DNA from: Chaetoceros tenuissimus
Taxonomy: Eukaryota; Bacillariophyta; Thalassiosirophyceae; Chaetocerotales; Chaetocerotaceae
Direction: 5' to 3'
Length of the DNA: 64,000 nt
NCBI GenBank assembly: GCA_021927905.1
Contig: BLLK01000023.1
Location: 868,001 to 932,000, forward strand
Of the stretch, positions 32,779 to 45,088 are shown one piece after another. The notes below the pieces were generated by a model. That model saw nothing but the letters and a program-made list of their open reading frames with translations, made no database searches and had not been told where the DNA came from. Within the stretch, counting starts at the first letter, position 1, and every line of letters starts with the position of its first letter. Both the position numbers and the translations under genes were made by a program.

Positions 32779-35050
32779 CTAGCTTAGTTCTCGTAATTGG
32801 ATATCTTCTTCAAAAGTGAACTCGTTTACAAAGACGTCATCTTCATCTAGTACATTTACTCTTTGCCTTCCCGATTTTCGCCTCCTTACCCATTTCCCAA
32901 TTTTATGCGTAAAGAATCCGAAGGCAGCAATTGCAACAAGGATGATTACGATTGTATGCCTCGAAGGAAATTCATTTCCATTGCCATAAGTATTATCGTT
33001 AGTGTACTTGTCGTCATGGGTGATTCTTTCTTCTTCGACAAAGTCGTCGTTGTCATTTGGATCTCCGCCGTCTTGACTACTAGGATCTTCTCTAGGTTCA
33101 GGAACAAGGGTATCAGGGCTTGCAAATCGATCCGATAGATACTCCACACTGACTTCATCGTCATCAGTGATGACCAAGGTCAATGGTATCGAGTACCAGT
33201 CTAATTGACCTTGGATTACTTTGCCTATTTAAATGACGAAAGATTGCTGAGTTGTAAAGATACTCATTCATTTCTGAAACCATTACTCTCTTTCTATGCT
33301 TACCTGCACTTTCATGATACCAATCTTCATTTGTTCTTGCATTCACAACATGACTTTGAACAGGTACAATTGGCCTTGCTCCATCTGGGACATTCTTCCA
33401 TTCTTGATCGACCCTTGCTGTTGCAAAGACTGCAATGCGATCACCCACATCAAAGCTAGAAGTATCAATTTTGGCAGTAAATACTGGGTACTTTTCTCCA
33501 TCATTTTCAATAAAGTCAACATTTGTTTGTTCCCAGCCATGTTTCCATCGTGTCACTCCATGTTTCGCTTCTTTTTCTTGAAAGGATTGACCAAGATCTC
33601 CATCCAATGGTTGCAAGGAACAACTCATATCGTTTGGAACATTTTCCCATTTCGTATACAAGATTGTAGTGTAATCTACAGTAAATGATCCTCCCACAGT
33701 CCATGCAATGTCAACATTGCCTAAATTCTTGGATACCTTGACTGCTTTAGTTGCTTCACATTCTCGTGCATTTCGAGGCATGAGAGGTACAATATCATCT
33801 TGAAGTTTCACATTATTCACTCCCCAAATGGATACATATGGCTGTACAAATTCAATCGCGGCCAAACCAAGACGAATATTTCTTGCTACATGACCATTAT
33901 TTTCAAAGGATACATGCTGATTCAATAATCCTTTCGTAGAACCTAAGTGATGCCTTGGAATTTTATCATTGGAAGTTTCAATCAACATGTTAAATGTTCG
34001 TAGAGTACTTTCATTGTACTGTGTCTTGTTCTCAGGATATCCTCCATAACTCGTTGGTGTACAGGACTTCACTTTCTCTACATCCCAACTTCCAGCATAA
34101 GCCCAATCTTCCATCCCTCCATGAACAGCATAGACAAGATCATTCATGGTACCAGTTTCATAAGCTTTGGTAGTTTCAAACGCCCCTGCAAAAGCACTAT
34201 ATCCTGTTGCAATTTCATATTGTGAAATATGATCAGGACTAATATTCCCACTTGATAAATAAGGATACGCACCCCATTCATACCCAATCACTTCTGTACC
34301 TCCATGATAAGTCAAAGACATTTGAAACAAATGTGTCTGAAACAATTCATTAATCGTCCGTCCAGCAATCGTCTGCATACACTCTTGAGGCTTTTGATCA
34401 AATGGAAAATCACGATTCGGATCAATTTTATCTTCCTCTCGTTTATTCCGATCATATCCCAATGCATTGGTCATGGGAGTAGCGACGATCCTTCTTGTAG
34501 AAACTAATCGTGCCAACCATTTTCGTTGTGAATCTGTAATACCTTCATTTAATAAATCTTGACGACAGGATCTAGCTTGTTGAATTTGCAATAACCATTC
34601 TGACCCTTGTGGAGAATTGCCATTGGTAGGAGTAGGTATATTTGGTAATGATTCACATTGGGCAGCAGCTAGTAATAGTTTGAGTATTTCAAGTACAGCT
34701 GTAGGTCCTACCCTTTCATTACCATGAAGTGCCCCTGAAAGAAATACTTCGGGTACTCTAGAAGTTTGTGGAGAGGCAGGAGGATAGGCTACTGGGTCTA
34801 ATATTGTCATGATGTAATTTGGACATCCTGGTGCTTCATTTAATGGAAAGCCTTGACAATCATTTGTAGTGCCGGCTTGAGGCAGTCCAAATAGTTTTTG
34901 CGATGTGGTGAGTGTTGCAAATGTTGGATATTGTTGAGAGAGATTGAAGAGTTCATTTGCAATTTCTGACGATGATAGAATTTTAAAGTCACGAAAAGCA
35001 CTGGAAAGAGAGATGCAAGAAGAGAGGAACAGGAAGAAGGATAGCTGCAT
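32779..35050 (-). CDS. Membrane-anchored M14 zinc carboxypeptidase
   Basis: Join 35050-33304 and 33200-32779 (103-nt GT-AG intron; the split codon gives HESADWYSIP), 722 aa. A signal peptide (MQLSFFLFLSSCISLSSAF) is followed by the M14 domain: first two zinc ligands in ALHGNERVGP, substrate-binding N-R pair in DPNRDFPF, third zinc ligand in SLTYHGGTE, and GGMEDWAYAGSW, the D-W-x-Y signature of the family. A catalytic Glu candidate lies in MLIETS. After the catalytic domain come beta-rich segments (about residues 390-590), then an acidic stalk and a membrane segment (HTIVIILVAIAAFGFF) encoded by exon 2, with a short basic then acidic tail. It should trim C-terminal residues from peptides outside the cell or in the secretory path. 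Confidence 0.85.
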
Positions 35051-35705
35051 GATTGCTTGGCTGTTTGTGTTCTTTCTTTGTGTCGTTAGTGATGAAATAT
35101 TCTTTAGATGTGTCTTGGCGATCTATGAGAGCTGATCCTTTCCAAGCTGGTCAAATAAGAGCAGCTTATTTTATATAGCTTGCTATTAGCTTGATACAAG
35201 GCTTGTAACTTGCAGAATAGGTGGGTCACTGCAGTTGTTTCAAGTGAAATATTGTTCTTTCAATTTGTTGTTGTTTTTCGGTCGTTTTTGCACATGAGAG
35301 AGAGGTCGGTCATAGGAGGTCGGTCGTTTTTGCATGAAGGTCGGTCATTCAAATGATACCAAAGATATACGTACTATGAGAAGAAACAGCATTCTAACCG
35401 TCATTCAAGCACTCATTACTTTAAAAATCAATTTTACAAACCATTGAAAAAGAACATGAACTCATTGTTTTGGTTCTCATAAATTTGAATTCAAAATATT
35501 CATGAAGATTTCATATTATATTATAAGTAGCCTTACATAGGAGACCGACATTCACATCAAGCAATGTAATGAAGTAATAGTCAAAAGGTAAATTAGAAGT
35601 TCTTGTTACCTATTATTTCTATTATATTGAATTGATGTAACATCTAAGGTACATAATAACACACGGAGTAAAGTACAACATAGTTTCAAAATTTGTACTC
35701 AAAAT
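35051..35705. other. Intergenic spacer
   Basis: Upstream of the carboxypeptidase and downstream of the MFS gene. Apart from the GGTCGGTC repeat cluster nothing is seen. Confidence 0.6.
35279..35350. repeat. GGTCGGTC repeat cluster
   Basis: Four occurrences of (G)GTCGGTC(A/G) in 70 bp, two of them inside a repeated CGGTCGTTTTTGCA phrase, about 230-300 bp upstream of the carboxypeptidase start. Could be a cluster of binding sites or a decayed tandem repeat. Confidence 0.6.
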
Positions 35706-37633
35706 TTATTCAGCAATCTCTGACAAAAAAGGATAGCTTCGTCTTCTCTTAGGTGCGCCCGCACCAAGAAGAAGACTGCTTCGGCCATCTTCTCCTTCAC
35801 TCAAAGTACTATCCATTCGTTCCAACAATGCATCGCCATACATGGATCCCAAATCACTTTCACTTGCGGAACGTGTTCTAGCTCTTGCTCTTAGTCCTTC
35901 TCCTTCGTTAGATTCAAATAGTAATTCTCGTTCATTCACAGCTGTAGAAGTTAAAATGGAGTCGTAATCTCCCATAAATAACAATACAATGAATGATAGA
36001 AGGAAGTAAACGCCAAACGAACCAATGCCAATGCGAATATTCACTCCATTCTCATTCATAAGTGTGAATAAAAGAGGCGGTAGCCATACCAATACTTGCG
36101 AGGCAAAGACGTATAGTCCAGCCATTTCACCTTCAATTCCTTTGGGAATGAGACTGCATAGTAGAGTTTTATCCGATGGTTCCTTCCAGCCCATTAGCAA
36201 TCCCATAATTGCTGCAATGATGTAAAGACGAGTCTCTTGACCTTGCTTGTATACTAAAAGTGATAATGCTGGACCAAGCATTGAAAAGAGTAGCATGCAT
36301 ACTTTCAATGAAATGAGTGGATCGTACTTGTCCATGATTGTAAGTGAAAGTTTGTTTCCAGGAATGGCACTATTGGTAGAAAGGATGAGTATATATTAGA
36401 TTTTGAGATATAATAGCAAAAGGTGTACCATTACAGATACTTACAAAAACAAAACAATCAATGATGTAATCCCAATATTTGTAGAAGTAATTTGAATTTG
36501 TTCATTCAAATAAGAAATGACAGCCGCAGCAAAAGAAACAAGCGCCGAAGAGGAGATTGCACGAAAGCACAGAAACCATCTGACTTCTTTCCTCTGTTTG
36601 AATGCTTTGACAAATGTCACTTTTAGAGATCTGAGTCCGCTTGTTACAAAACTGCATTTACTATTGTTTGACGCTGAGGATGGTTTCACATGTGCTGCTT
36701 TACGCGGCCCTATCATTTTCGTCCATGTTAGACCATAGATGAGTAATTGTGGTACAAATGCTAGAAATAATGCGATCCGCGCCGATTCTAACGCACTGGT
36801 AATGTTGAGAGAAACTGTTATCCCAGTCATGATGGCCAAGTAAACTACCACAGCGATTGAATTGAATACTATGTGTAGATGTATTAGATATGATTGAAAA
36901 TACACGTCGAAAACATTTCATCAATTCATACTTTCAACTTACAATAAATCAAGGTGTTATATTTTGCCAAAAGATGTTTATCATCGGTCAACTCTGGATA
37001 ATAAGCTATACTAACACAAGTATTTGTCGTCAGTAGAACAAGAGAAAGAAGCTGCAGCAATAAAAGAACGAACCAATGCGAAATGAATGCTTCGGCAAAT
37101 GTTACTATTGTCACTCCTAGAGCAGTGAGACCTCCCACAAGTCGTCTTTTATTTGAGTAGTCCAAAAAGGCACCTAAAAGAGGCATAATCACAGCTGAAC
37201 AAATGCCGAGTATCAATACAAATAGAGAGATCAATGATGACGGCTTGATGGTGCCATACACTTTTCTATCGCAGTTTGAATAGTCCTTGTCTCCATCAAC
37301 ATCTTCACATCCGGCTGCTTCATAGGCGAGTTGCACAGTGGCAGTAGATAGATACACTGATGTTGCTACAATAGCACAAGCTTCAGGTATTTTATTCAAA
37401 GCTAATCCTTTTGCTTCATTATTCTCATGAAAAGAAAAGAAATGTGTCAGTTTTGCACAAGAGCATTTCTTCTTTGCTTGTTCTTGCTGAAGGTTCTCAT
37501 TATTTGCGTGGTCTATAGATGAATCTTGATCTTCTTCTCTGCTGAATTCTTCTATAGGTAGTGCTGCATTTAGGTTGCCAGTCTCAATATCAAATGTACC
37601 GGCAGTATTGTCATTTGCTGTATTCATTTCCAT
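35706..37633 (-). CDS. MFS-type transporter
   Basis: Join 37633-36943, 36868-36445, 36369-35706 (introns 74 and 75 nt, GT-AG, phases kept), 592 aa. About twelve hydrophobic segments are split by a basic central loop (about 36600-36700), and the order resembles Atg22-like/UMF1-like members of the major facilitator superfamily: EACAIVATSVYLSTATVQLA, SLISLFVLILGICSAVIMPLLGAFLDYSNKRR (the D-x-x-x-x-K/R-R loop after TM2), LAIMTGI, FAIPGNKLSL and GLLMGWKEPSDKTLL. N- and C-termini are polar and cytosolic; the C-terminal tail is rich in Ser, Glu and Arg, perhaps regulatory. Substrate unknown. The start MEMNTAND is chosen because upstream in-frame sequence (open to a possible acceptor at 37766) lies inside a tandem duplication; an upstream exon cannot be excluded. 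Confidence 0.75.
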
Positions 37634-38310
37634 GATTTCTTGAGTTTTTAGTGATGGTCTATTTGATGTTTGTGTCTTTCCCAGCTCGTTTCTACGAGCA
37701 GATGTTTCAAAGAGAAGTGTTCTCAAGTGATCTCCTAGTGGGCGCAGATAGGCTGAGTAGATGAAACTATTGAATATAGTTCAGTCACTAAGTAATCTCA
37801 TGCACGAATAAACTCTAGCGGTGTGGTGGCTGTGAATAATGAGAAACAAAATCTCCGGTCCAGAGATGTCTGCCTTCAAGATGTCAGTGATACACGTCAT
37901 CAGAGTGTCAATGGAAAAAGTGCGTCATTTTGTCATTTTGCTGAAGGCCAGTCTCAATATCAAATGTACCGGCAGTATTGTCATTTGCTGTATTCATTTC
38001 CATGATTTCTTGAGTTTTTAGTGATGGTCTATTTGATGTTTGTGTCTTTCCCAGCTCGTTTCTACGAGCAGATGTTTCAAAGAGAAGTGTTCTCAAGTGA
38101 TCTCCTAGTGGGCGCAGATAGGCTGAGTAGATGAAACTATTGAATATAGTTCAGTCACTAAGTAAAATCTTATGCACGAATAAACTCTAGCGGTGTGGTG
38201 GCTGTGAATAATGAGAAACAAATTCTCCGGTCGCCAGAGATGTCTGCCTTCAAGATGTCAGTGATACACGTCATCAGAGTGTCAATGGAAAAAGTGCGTC
38301 ATTTTATCAT
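37577..38310. repeat. 370-bp tandem duplication at the 5' end of the MFS gene
   Basis: 37577-37946 and 37947-38310 are two head-to-tail copies with period 370 and only a few differences (for example AAGTAATCTC against AAGTAAAATCTT, and one 2-bp insertion). Each copy contains the first part of MFS exon 1, including its putative splice acceptor and ATG, and the sequence upstream. Confidence 0.9.
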
Positions 38311-38460
38311 TTTGATTTTGGCGCGCTTTTCAGGCTTCTCATATCTTCCTCTTCCGAAAAGAATACAAGAATACGATAGTGCTTATGATGTGCTGCTGAT
38401 AAAGATACATTCAAGCAATCATAGATAGCTTCGTTCAATCTATATGTATAATATAAAGTG

Positions 38461-39472
38461 ATGACAGATAATGCAGTGATCAAAGAGGAAGAAGGACGAG
38501 AAATGCCAGCTACCTCAGCAATGAGGCAGTTGCCGATGGAGATAGTCACTTCGAAAAAGATAAAGATTGGAAATGAGATCTACAATCTTGATAGAAATAT
38601 TCGGGTTCCTGATTCAAGTGTAACTAACAAAAAAGAAATCAGCATTAAATTAGAGGAAACAGCTGCAGCAGAACCAACTACAAAGGAACCAGCCCCAAAG
38701 AAAATCAAGATAGAAGATTCTTCTACTACTGTACAAGAGAAGAAACCTCCAGATCAAATTACAAGTACAAGTGTAAAAGAAGAGAAGCCGGCAGATAGAA
38801 AAGATACACAAGAATTATTTCTCGAAATTAAATGGTTTCGATTAGAATGGGTTAAAAACAAAAATGATAAAAAGCTGGAAGAATTCAATTTCTCAATGTT
38901 TGCAGATGATATTCCGAAAAGCAAGGGTTTTAAAAACTCTCGTGTTTTTGCAAAAAAAGAATGGTAGCGAACAGGGAGAAAATCATGAATATATTTTGAG
39001 CTTCTGTTTGGTGGATTCCAAAGAAAAGGATAGAAAGACTTTGGTTGAAATAGATACTTGGTATTGGACTGTACCTATTAATCTCATGCATTTCAATATA
39101 CTAAGTCAAGACTTGGCAAACTTTTGCCGCACACTTTGGAGAGCATCCGGAAGGAAAATGGATCTATATTGTGATATGGCAATTGAATTTGGCGAATCCA
39201 AGTACTCAACTGTAACCATTGCATCTTTGGTAAAAAAGGCAACAGGGATTTCAGGTTTGCGACATGTCATGTATTTTCGAACTGCCAAACTTGACAATGG
39301 TGCTACAAAAGAGCACTCTGAAATACTCATCAAAATGATTTTCGAGACATGCCCTGCAATTGTCATTTCATATGAAGAAGACTTTTCAAAGCTTGGAATC
39401 AAAACAGATGATATAGAAGATATTGGATTTTGGAAACTTAGGGATTCCAACGTTTACGTTGGTCCTGGGTGA
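38461..39472 (+). CDS. Unknown protein family, copy 1, reading through a +1 frame change
   Basis: The first frame runs from ATG 38461 to TAG 38965-38967; the +1 frame is open from 38864 to 39472. Joining them near 38953 gives about 337 aa, with the join after SRVFAKK and continuing NGSEQGENHEY. The N-terminus has a motif KKIKIGNEIYNLDR, then a polar Lys/Glu-rich region with repeated KKIKIE phrases (nuclear-localisation-like), then a globular part: LEIKWFRLEW, SMFADD, SFCLVDSKEKDRKTLVEI, TWYWTVPINLMHF, MAIEFG, GATKEHS, ending NVYVGPG. I do not recognise the family. Its paralogue at 45533-46429 changes frame at the same spot. At the join copy 1 reads GCA AAA AAA GAA; slipping of a Lys tRNA from AAA to AAG would give the +1 shift. 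No GT-AG intron of normal size can explain it. Confidence 0.5.
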
Positions 39473-40062
39473 ATTTGAGACTGGAATAGTTACTATTAAC
39501 TTTTTCAATTCTTCTACTATTTTTTCATAAGAACAATACTCGTACGAGCAGCAGCCAAATTCAAATAATTTTATTGCATGTACATGATAGTTAAACTAAA
39601 ATCTCAACATCCGATCCTTTTTCAATAGTGGATGAATAGAGAGACGTTTTTGATTCAATTGGTCCGGAAATGGAAAAGGTTGGACCCCTAAATGCAACAC
39701 ATCGATTGAGATAACTCGATAATTGAAGCTCAATAAGGAACACCTTCATTTTTATCTTGCAAAGAAAGGCTGCCAATTATAGTAGAAGTTTATCTTTCTC
39801 TTTTGTTCACGTTTACTTTAGGTTTAGGGTAAGCTATCTAGAGTTTATGAAAGGGTACTTCAATGTCGTTCATACGTTTGTGACATCATAATCTTTTTCT
39901 TCTCCTCTTCCTTCTATCTGTGAAATTTGTTATCCCTAGTTTTAATGATGGATCCTTCGATCTGTCTTTTACATTAAATATATGTCATAAACTACTCAGT
40001 GCATACTGTGAATAAAGGAAATACAGTCAGAATAATGTTCTCATATTACAAAAAAGCAACAA
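39473..40062. other. Intergenic spacer between convergent genes
   Basis: 3' flanks of the unknown gene and of the lectin gene. No gene or repeat is seen. Confidence 0.6.
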
Positions 40063-43000
40063 TTAAGAATTGCAATACTTACACACATAGCTCATACAAG
40101 TCATTCCAGTGATGGGAGTTGTGGAATGATAAATTGCCTTTCGGTTTCCAGTACAAGGTGAATCATTCCAAAATCCAGTAGACGGATAATTCAAATCCAT
40201 GCAATTCTCATTGCCATAGGAATTATTTGGCTGACCAGAGCCCCAGTTGGTATACGTCACAGACCCACGACCATCAAGAAATACCCAATCACCTTCGGAT
40301 GCAGAATCACTTCCTCCTACCCAGAACCGATCAGAACTGATCAATCCAGACAATCTTTGGTTTTGTTCAGCACAACGGATTGACACCAAGTTTGCACCAT
40401 TAGATATCGCTGCATCTTGACTAGACTGCCATGAGAGCAGACTTGTTTGTAGACAGATGTAACCTGGGTCTGCGATTGGGTATCTGATGATAACAACTCC
40501 GCTTCCTCCTGCTCCTGATGTTGTGGAGCTATCCGAGAAACCTCCAGCTCCTCCTCCTCCTAAAAGTGAAAGTGAAGAAAAGAATGAGTAAAATTATGAA
40601 ATACACAAAAATGGTTCACAAAGTAAGATGAATACAACTTTGCTCAGGTAATCATGATCTTTACTTCGTCATTCTAGTAGAAATCTTACCTCCACCAGTA
40701 TTTGGAGCACCTGAACTACCTGTACCTCGTGGAGCATTTCCACCACTTCCACCGCCATGAGTTGCAGATCCACCTGTGTTGTTTGATCCACCTCCACCAC
40801 CACCACCTCCTGCTCGACCTAAGCAGAATGAAAAAAGTTAGATGTCGAAGTTATTGAGGGAACGAAAGAACATCTTTTAATGAATTCTTTCTCCATTTCT
40901 GAGTAAATTTGCCATACATGCTCGAGACAATACTTTGTGTCGAAGAATTAGACTCAATTTCTTACCTAGAGCGATTCCAGTAATTGTTGATGTCACACCA
41001 GCACCTACGAAAGGGAAAGAAAAGATTTTAGATTAGAAAATGTCGGTATCACTACTAAACATATGCGTCTAGTCATGGTTATGTCTACGTACCTCCAGGT
41101 CCTCCAACTCCGTTTGGAGCAGTACTATCAAAGCCACCAGCACCCCCTATGAAAGAAATGAAAGAAAATCCAATTAGCGATGATAATTCGAAAGTGACGT
41201 AAATAGGCAACAAGCTGGAATAATTGTACCGACTTACCTCCTCCATAAGTACCTAAAATTAAATAGATAGAATCAAATGATTTGAGTTTCTGATTGGGTC
41301 AAAAAGTTCAAGTCATCCATACTACTTACCACCGGAAGGCGTGCTTTGACCACCTCCACCTTGATATCCTTGACATGTTTCACCGCTACCATAATATCCA
41401 ACACAAGATCCACCACCTCCAGATCCACCTAGCTTCCCTGATGAGAAAAGAGTTAGACATGTTGATTGTATATGATGCGCACTTTGCCTTTCCAGAACTA
41501 ATGAAGCTTACCAGCAGTGTCATGACGATTGGAACCTCCACCTCCACCAATGGCAGTGTGCCCAAAAGCAGACGAATTCCCACCGTTCAAACCAGCCTGA
41601 TTACTCCCGACAACCGCCGCACCTCCAGCACCAACTACAATCGAATACGAACCACTTGTGACAGTTACTGTCTCTACTGGAGAACAGCCGCCACCAGATG
41701 ATTCACCAACAACTGATGATATATATCCACCAGCACCTCCTCCTCCTGTAAACAAATTATGAATAAGATTCTATCCAAGATTTGATGCAATCTATAAAAA
41801 AGTTTCTTACCTCCACCACAATTGTTACCGGAAGTAGCAATACCTCCACTTCCCCCGCCTGCAATGATGAGGAACTCGACATCTCTTGTGCCTGCATTCA
41901 CCATGAAAGTACCAGATGAAGTGAATGTATGAATTCCATATCCATTAGATTCAGTGTAATCACCACCACTTGCTGAGAAACCAAAATTTAACAGTGAAGG
42001 ACTAGAAACAGTCCAATCATATATTTTGAAGTCCGCTCTCCATGGTCGCCAAAAGAATCTTGAAATAGCCACATTGTAATTCGCAGTTGATGCTACCTCT
42101 TCTTCATTGATGTAGAATTTGATGGTGCCAAGTTTGCGCTCAACCTTGAAGTAAAAGAGATTATCATGATGAGTTCCTTTATTCAACTCTGCAAAACCAC
42201 TATAAAAAGTAGAATCGGAATGGGTGAAAAGATGGTTGACAATCTGATAACTGCTTCCATCAAATCCAAAATTGTCAAGGTCATTGATGAAAAAGGAAGC
42301 AGCTGATCCACTTCCATCTACTTTCAATTTTGCCAGCACGGTGAAATCATCGTTTGCACCAATTGGTAAGTTATATACATTCCAATTATCTGCATTTGTA
42401 GCAGTTGCTCTACCAGGCACGCTGAGGTAGGTACCAGCCGTATCGGATTGAGTGACTAGATTGTTGTTGCGAAGACGTGTGTCTGATGTTTGTATACCAT
42501 TTTCTACGATCTTGACTGTATCCTGACACCCTGTAGAAAACAGAACACGCACAATGGTAAACAATATGAACCAAATTCCATTACAACGAGAGAAATTAAA
42601 ATCAGTACTTACCAACATATGGTGTACACTGTAACCCATCTATAGCAAAAGTCGATTCAAATATTGAACCCCTCAACCTTCCACATCCAACATCATTCCA
42701 AAGTCCATCAGATTTAATTACCATACAATTTTCTACATCAGAACCGTCAGGGTGACCTGGAGCCCAATTTGAATAAGTCACCGCATTGCCATCTGGCAAA
42801 ACCCACACGCCTTCATTGTCAACATCTGTACCTCCAATATATACATTTAGATCTCCAGTCAAAGAATGCACAGCAATTTGCTGTGCGCTACAACGTATGG
42901 AGACTAAATTGGCGCCTGTCTGTGCTGCTGCAGCCGCTTGAACACTGTCAGCGTGTGTGCGTGTAGTAGTATCTAAACAGATGTAACCTGCTGAAACAGG

Positions 43001-45088
43001 GGATAGCTGGAAACTCTTTAGATTCATGATTCCACCATTTGAGGAAGTGCCCCTAAAAGTCAATTGATCAATGCCATAACTAGTCTGGATTGGGATTTCC
43101 GCTGTGACGAAAGTACCCCAGCTAGTACCAGTAGATGCTGGTGAATATGTACCAATAATTTCGCCAGTCTCATGATCACCCTTGCGGATCTCAAATGAAC
43201 CACTAGTAGTACCCTTAGCATATGTGATCTTAATGCTGTTGGCTCCTGATCCAAAATCAATAGGACTGTATGTGAAGTAGTCACCATTATCAAAGGCACC
43301 AATGATGTCACCAGAGGCGAATACTCCTGAACATGTGCTCACTTCAGTTGCATGGAGAGTGGTAAATGGAGTATACCTCTCGGACAGGTCAATCAATTGA
43401 TAAGAAATCAAAAGGATCGCTGCAGTTGTTTCCGAAGTAGTGAAGGTCAACGAGTTTACTCCAGATAACTGAACAGTCTTATCAAATGGAATCAACATGA
43501 TATTGCTTACATCCCACGTGTCTGTCCCAACAGGGGTAAACTGAGCAATAGTTGTCCCAGAAGCATCGCCTAATTTGACTCCTACTGAGCCAGAACTATT
43601 TACTTCACCATTTGCATAAGTTATTTTGATTCCTTTTACACTGTTGGTGGACCCAAAGTCAACATTGTCGAAAGTAATGTGACTATTTCCGTCTCCAAGA
43701 AGATATGGATCTTGAGATGGATTTGAAGAGGGACTGAGGGATGGTAATTCTGACGGACTTGACGAGGGACTATTCGACGGTACTAAAGACGGACTACTTG
43801 AACCAATCATGAAGCTTATCTGCTTTGCAATATCACCAGAAATGTCTCCAATCACATTTCTACTACCAATTGTTGAACCATCTCCAAAAGTACCTCCGTA
43901 GTTTGTTCCTACAGAGTACACGGAACCATCATCAAACAAAGCATGTCCTGTGTATTCGCCAACATGCATTGATGATAAAGATTTTCCAGTGATGCCGTCA
44001 AAAAGTGATACCAATGCAGGATATAATACATTTGCTCCTCCATTAGCAATTCCCAGTTGATAATAATTGTTATTGCCAAAACACATTGGACTTCCACTCA
44101 CAACAAGGCATGTAGATGAATATGCAGCATTAATACCCGAGATTCCGGAAAGCTCGGTTCCAGTGGAATCTTGAAGGACAAATACAGGTGAAGAAATATA
44201 AGCCGAAGTGAGTTCAGCAGAACCAATTCCAAGCTGACCTTGATTATTTGCGCCCCAGCATTTAGCCTTTGTAGTATCCAACAAAGCGCAAAAGTGAGTA
44301 GATCCTGCTGTAAGAGCGGTCACACCATGTCCCAAGTCAATGGTAGTTGAAGCATTACCACTACTAGAATAACCATATCCGACGCATATTGCTTGTGTAG
44401 TATCCAATTCTGTAATAATGCAAGTTGCTGACATTGAAAGTGCAATCAACACTGCTGATCTTGCTTGGTCAATTCCATCAGCTAAACTATTCAACCCCAG
44501 TTGCCCATCTTCACTAAAGCCCCAACAGTATACGGCTCCAGTATTTTGAATAGCACAATTGTGGTATGCACCAGCTTCAATATGTATCACATTTGTAAGA
44601 ACGGCACCGTTCTTTTTGACTTGAACAGGAGTAGCTGAATTTGTAGTCGTTTCATCTCCAAGCTGCTGAAAGCCATTGGAGCCATTGCACCAGACATGTC
44701 CATCATTGAATAAAGTACATGTATGATCATACCCAGTGATAACTTTGATTGGCTTGGCAGTAATACTACTTGGAAAGTTCAATTGTACCGGCGTACCGAA
44801 AGTATCGGAAGTAGATTGTCCGAGCTGTCCATAGTAGTTGAATCTAACACATTGAACCATATCATATGAAAGTAGACATGCATGAGCAGAGCTTGAGAAT
44901 TGAAAAGTTTGATCCTCATTCAGTTTTCGATTACTTTCATTATTATCATGAATAGGACTATCGCCACTTGTGCTATTGTTGCTATTATATGTAGTAGTAC
45001 TTCTTCTTCTTGTTGATTGGGCCAATACCGAAGACGGTTCATGAGAGCCAAAAACTAAAGCTAAGACTGCAAAATCCTTGAACCTCAT
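40063..45088 (-). CDS. Secreted multidomain lectin with RCC1 repeats and a glycine-rich block encoded by mini-exons (1423 aa, nine exons)
   Basis: Join 45088-42613, 42530-41811, 41745-41512, 41437-41330, 41252-41238, 41146-41093, 41004-40966, 40818-40690, 40559-40063; all eight introns are GT-AG and the sum is exactly 1424 codons. Signal peptide MRFKDFAVLALVFG at the N-terminus. Exon 1: several RCC1 repeats (for example NTGAVYCWGFSEDGQLGLN, KCWGANNQGQLGIG), a PSxxPS linker, two CBM6-like domains (DFGS, IKITYA, VKLGDASG) and a C-type lectin domain (WVLPDGNAVTYSNWAPGHP, ENC, LWNDVGC). Exon 2: LamG-like jelly roll, then GIHTFTSSGTFMV, the start of a glycine-rich domain like that of bacterial and phage adhesins. 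Exons 3-9 complete it, ending GGSGVVIIRYP, followed by a second C-type lectin domain (YTNWGSGQPNN, ENCMDLN, WNDSPC). Every internal boundary splits a Gly codon after its first base (phase 1). Likely an extracellular glycan-binding adhesin. Confidence 0.85.

Noticed and set aside
38923-38990. A 31-nt intron explaining the frame change in copy 1 of the unknown family
   Set aside because: A GT...ACAG pair at this spacing restores the frame, but 31 nt is far below the introns seen here (65-150 nt), and copy 2 has no GT in the homologous place.
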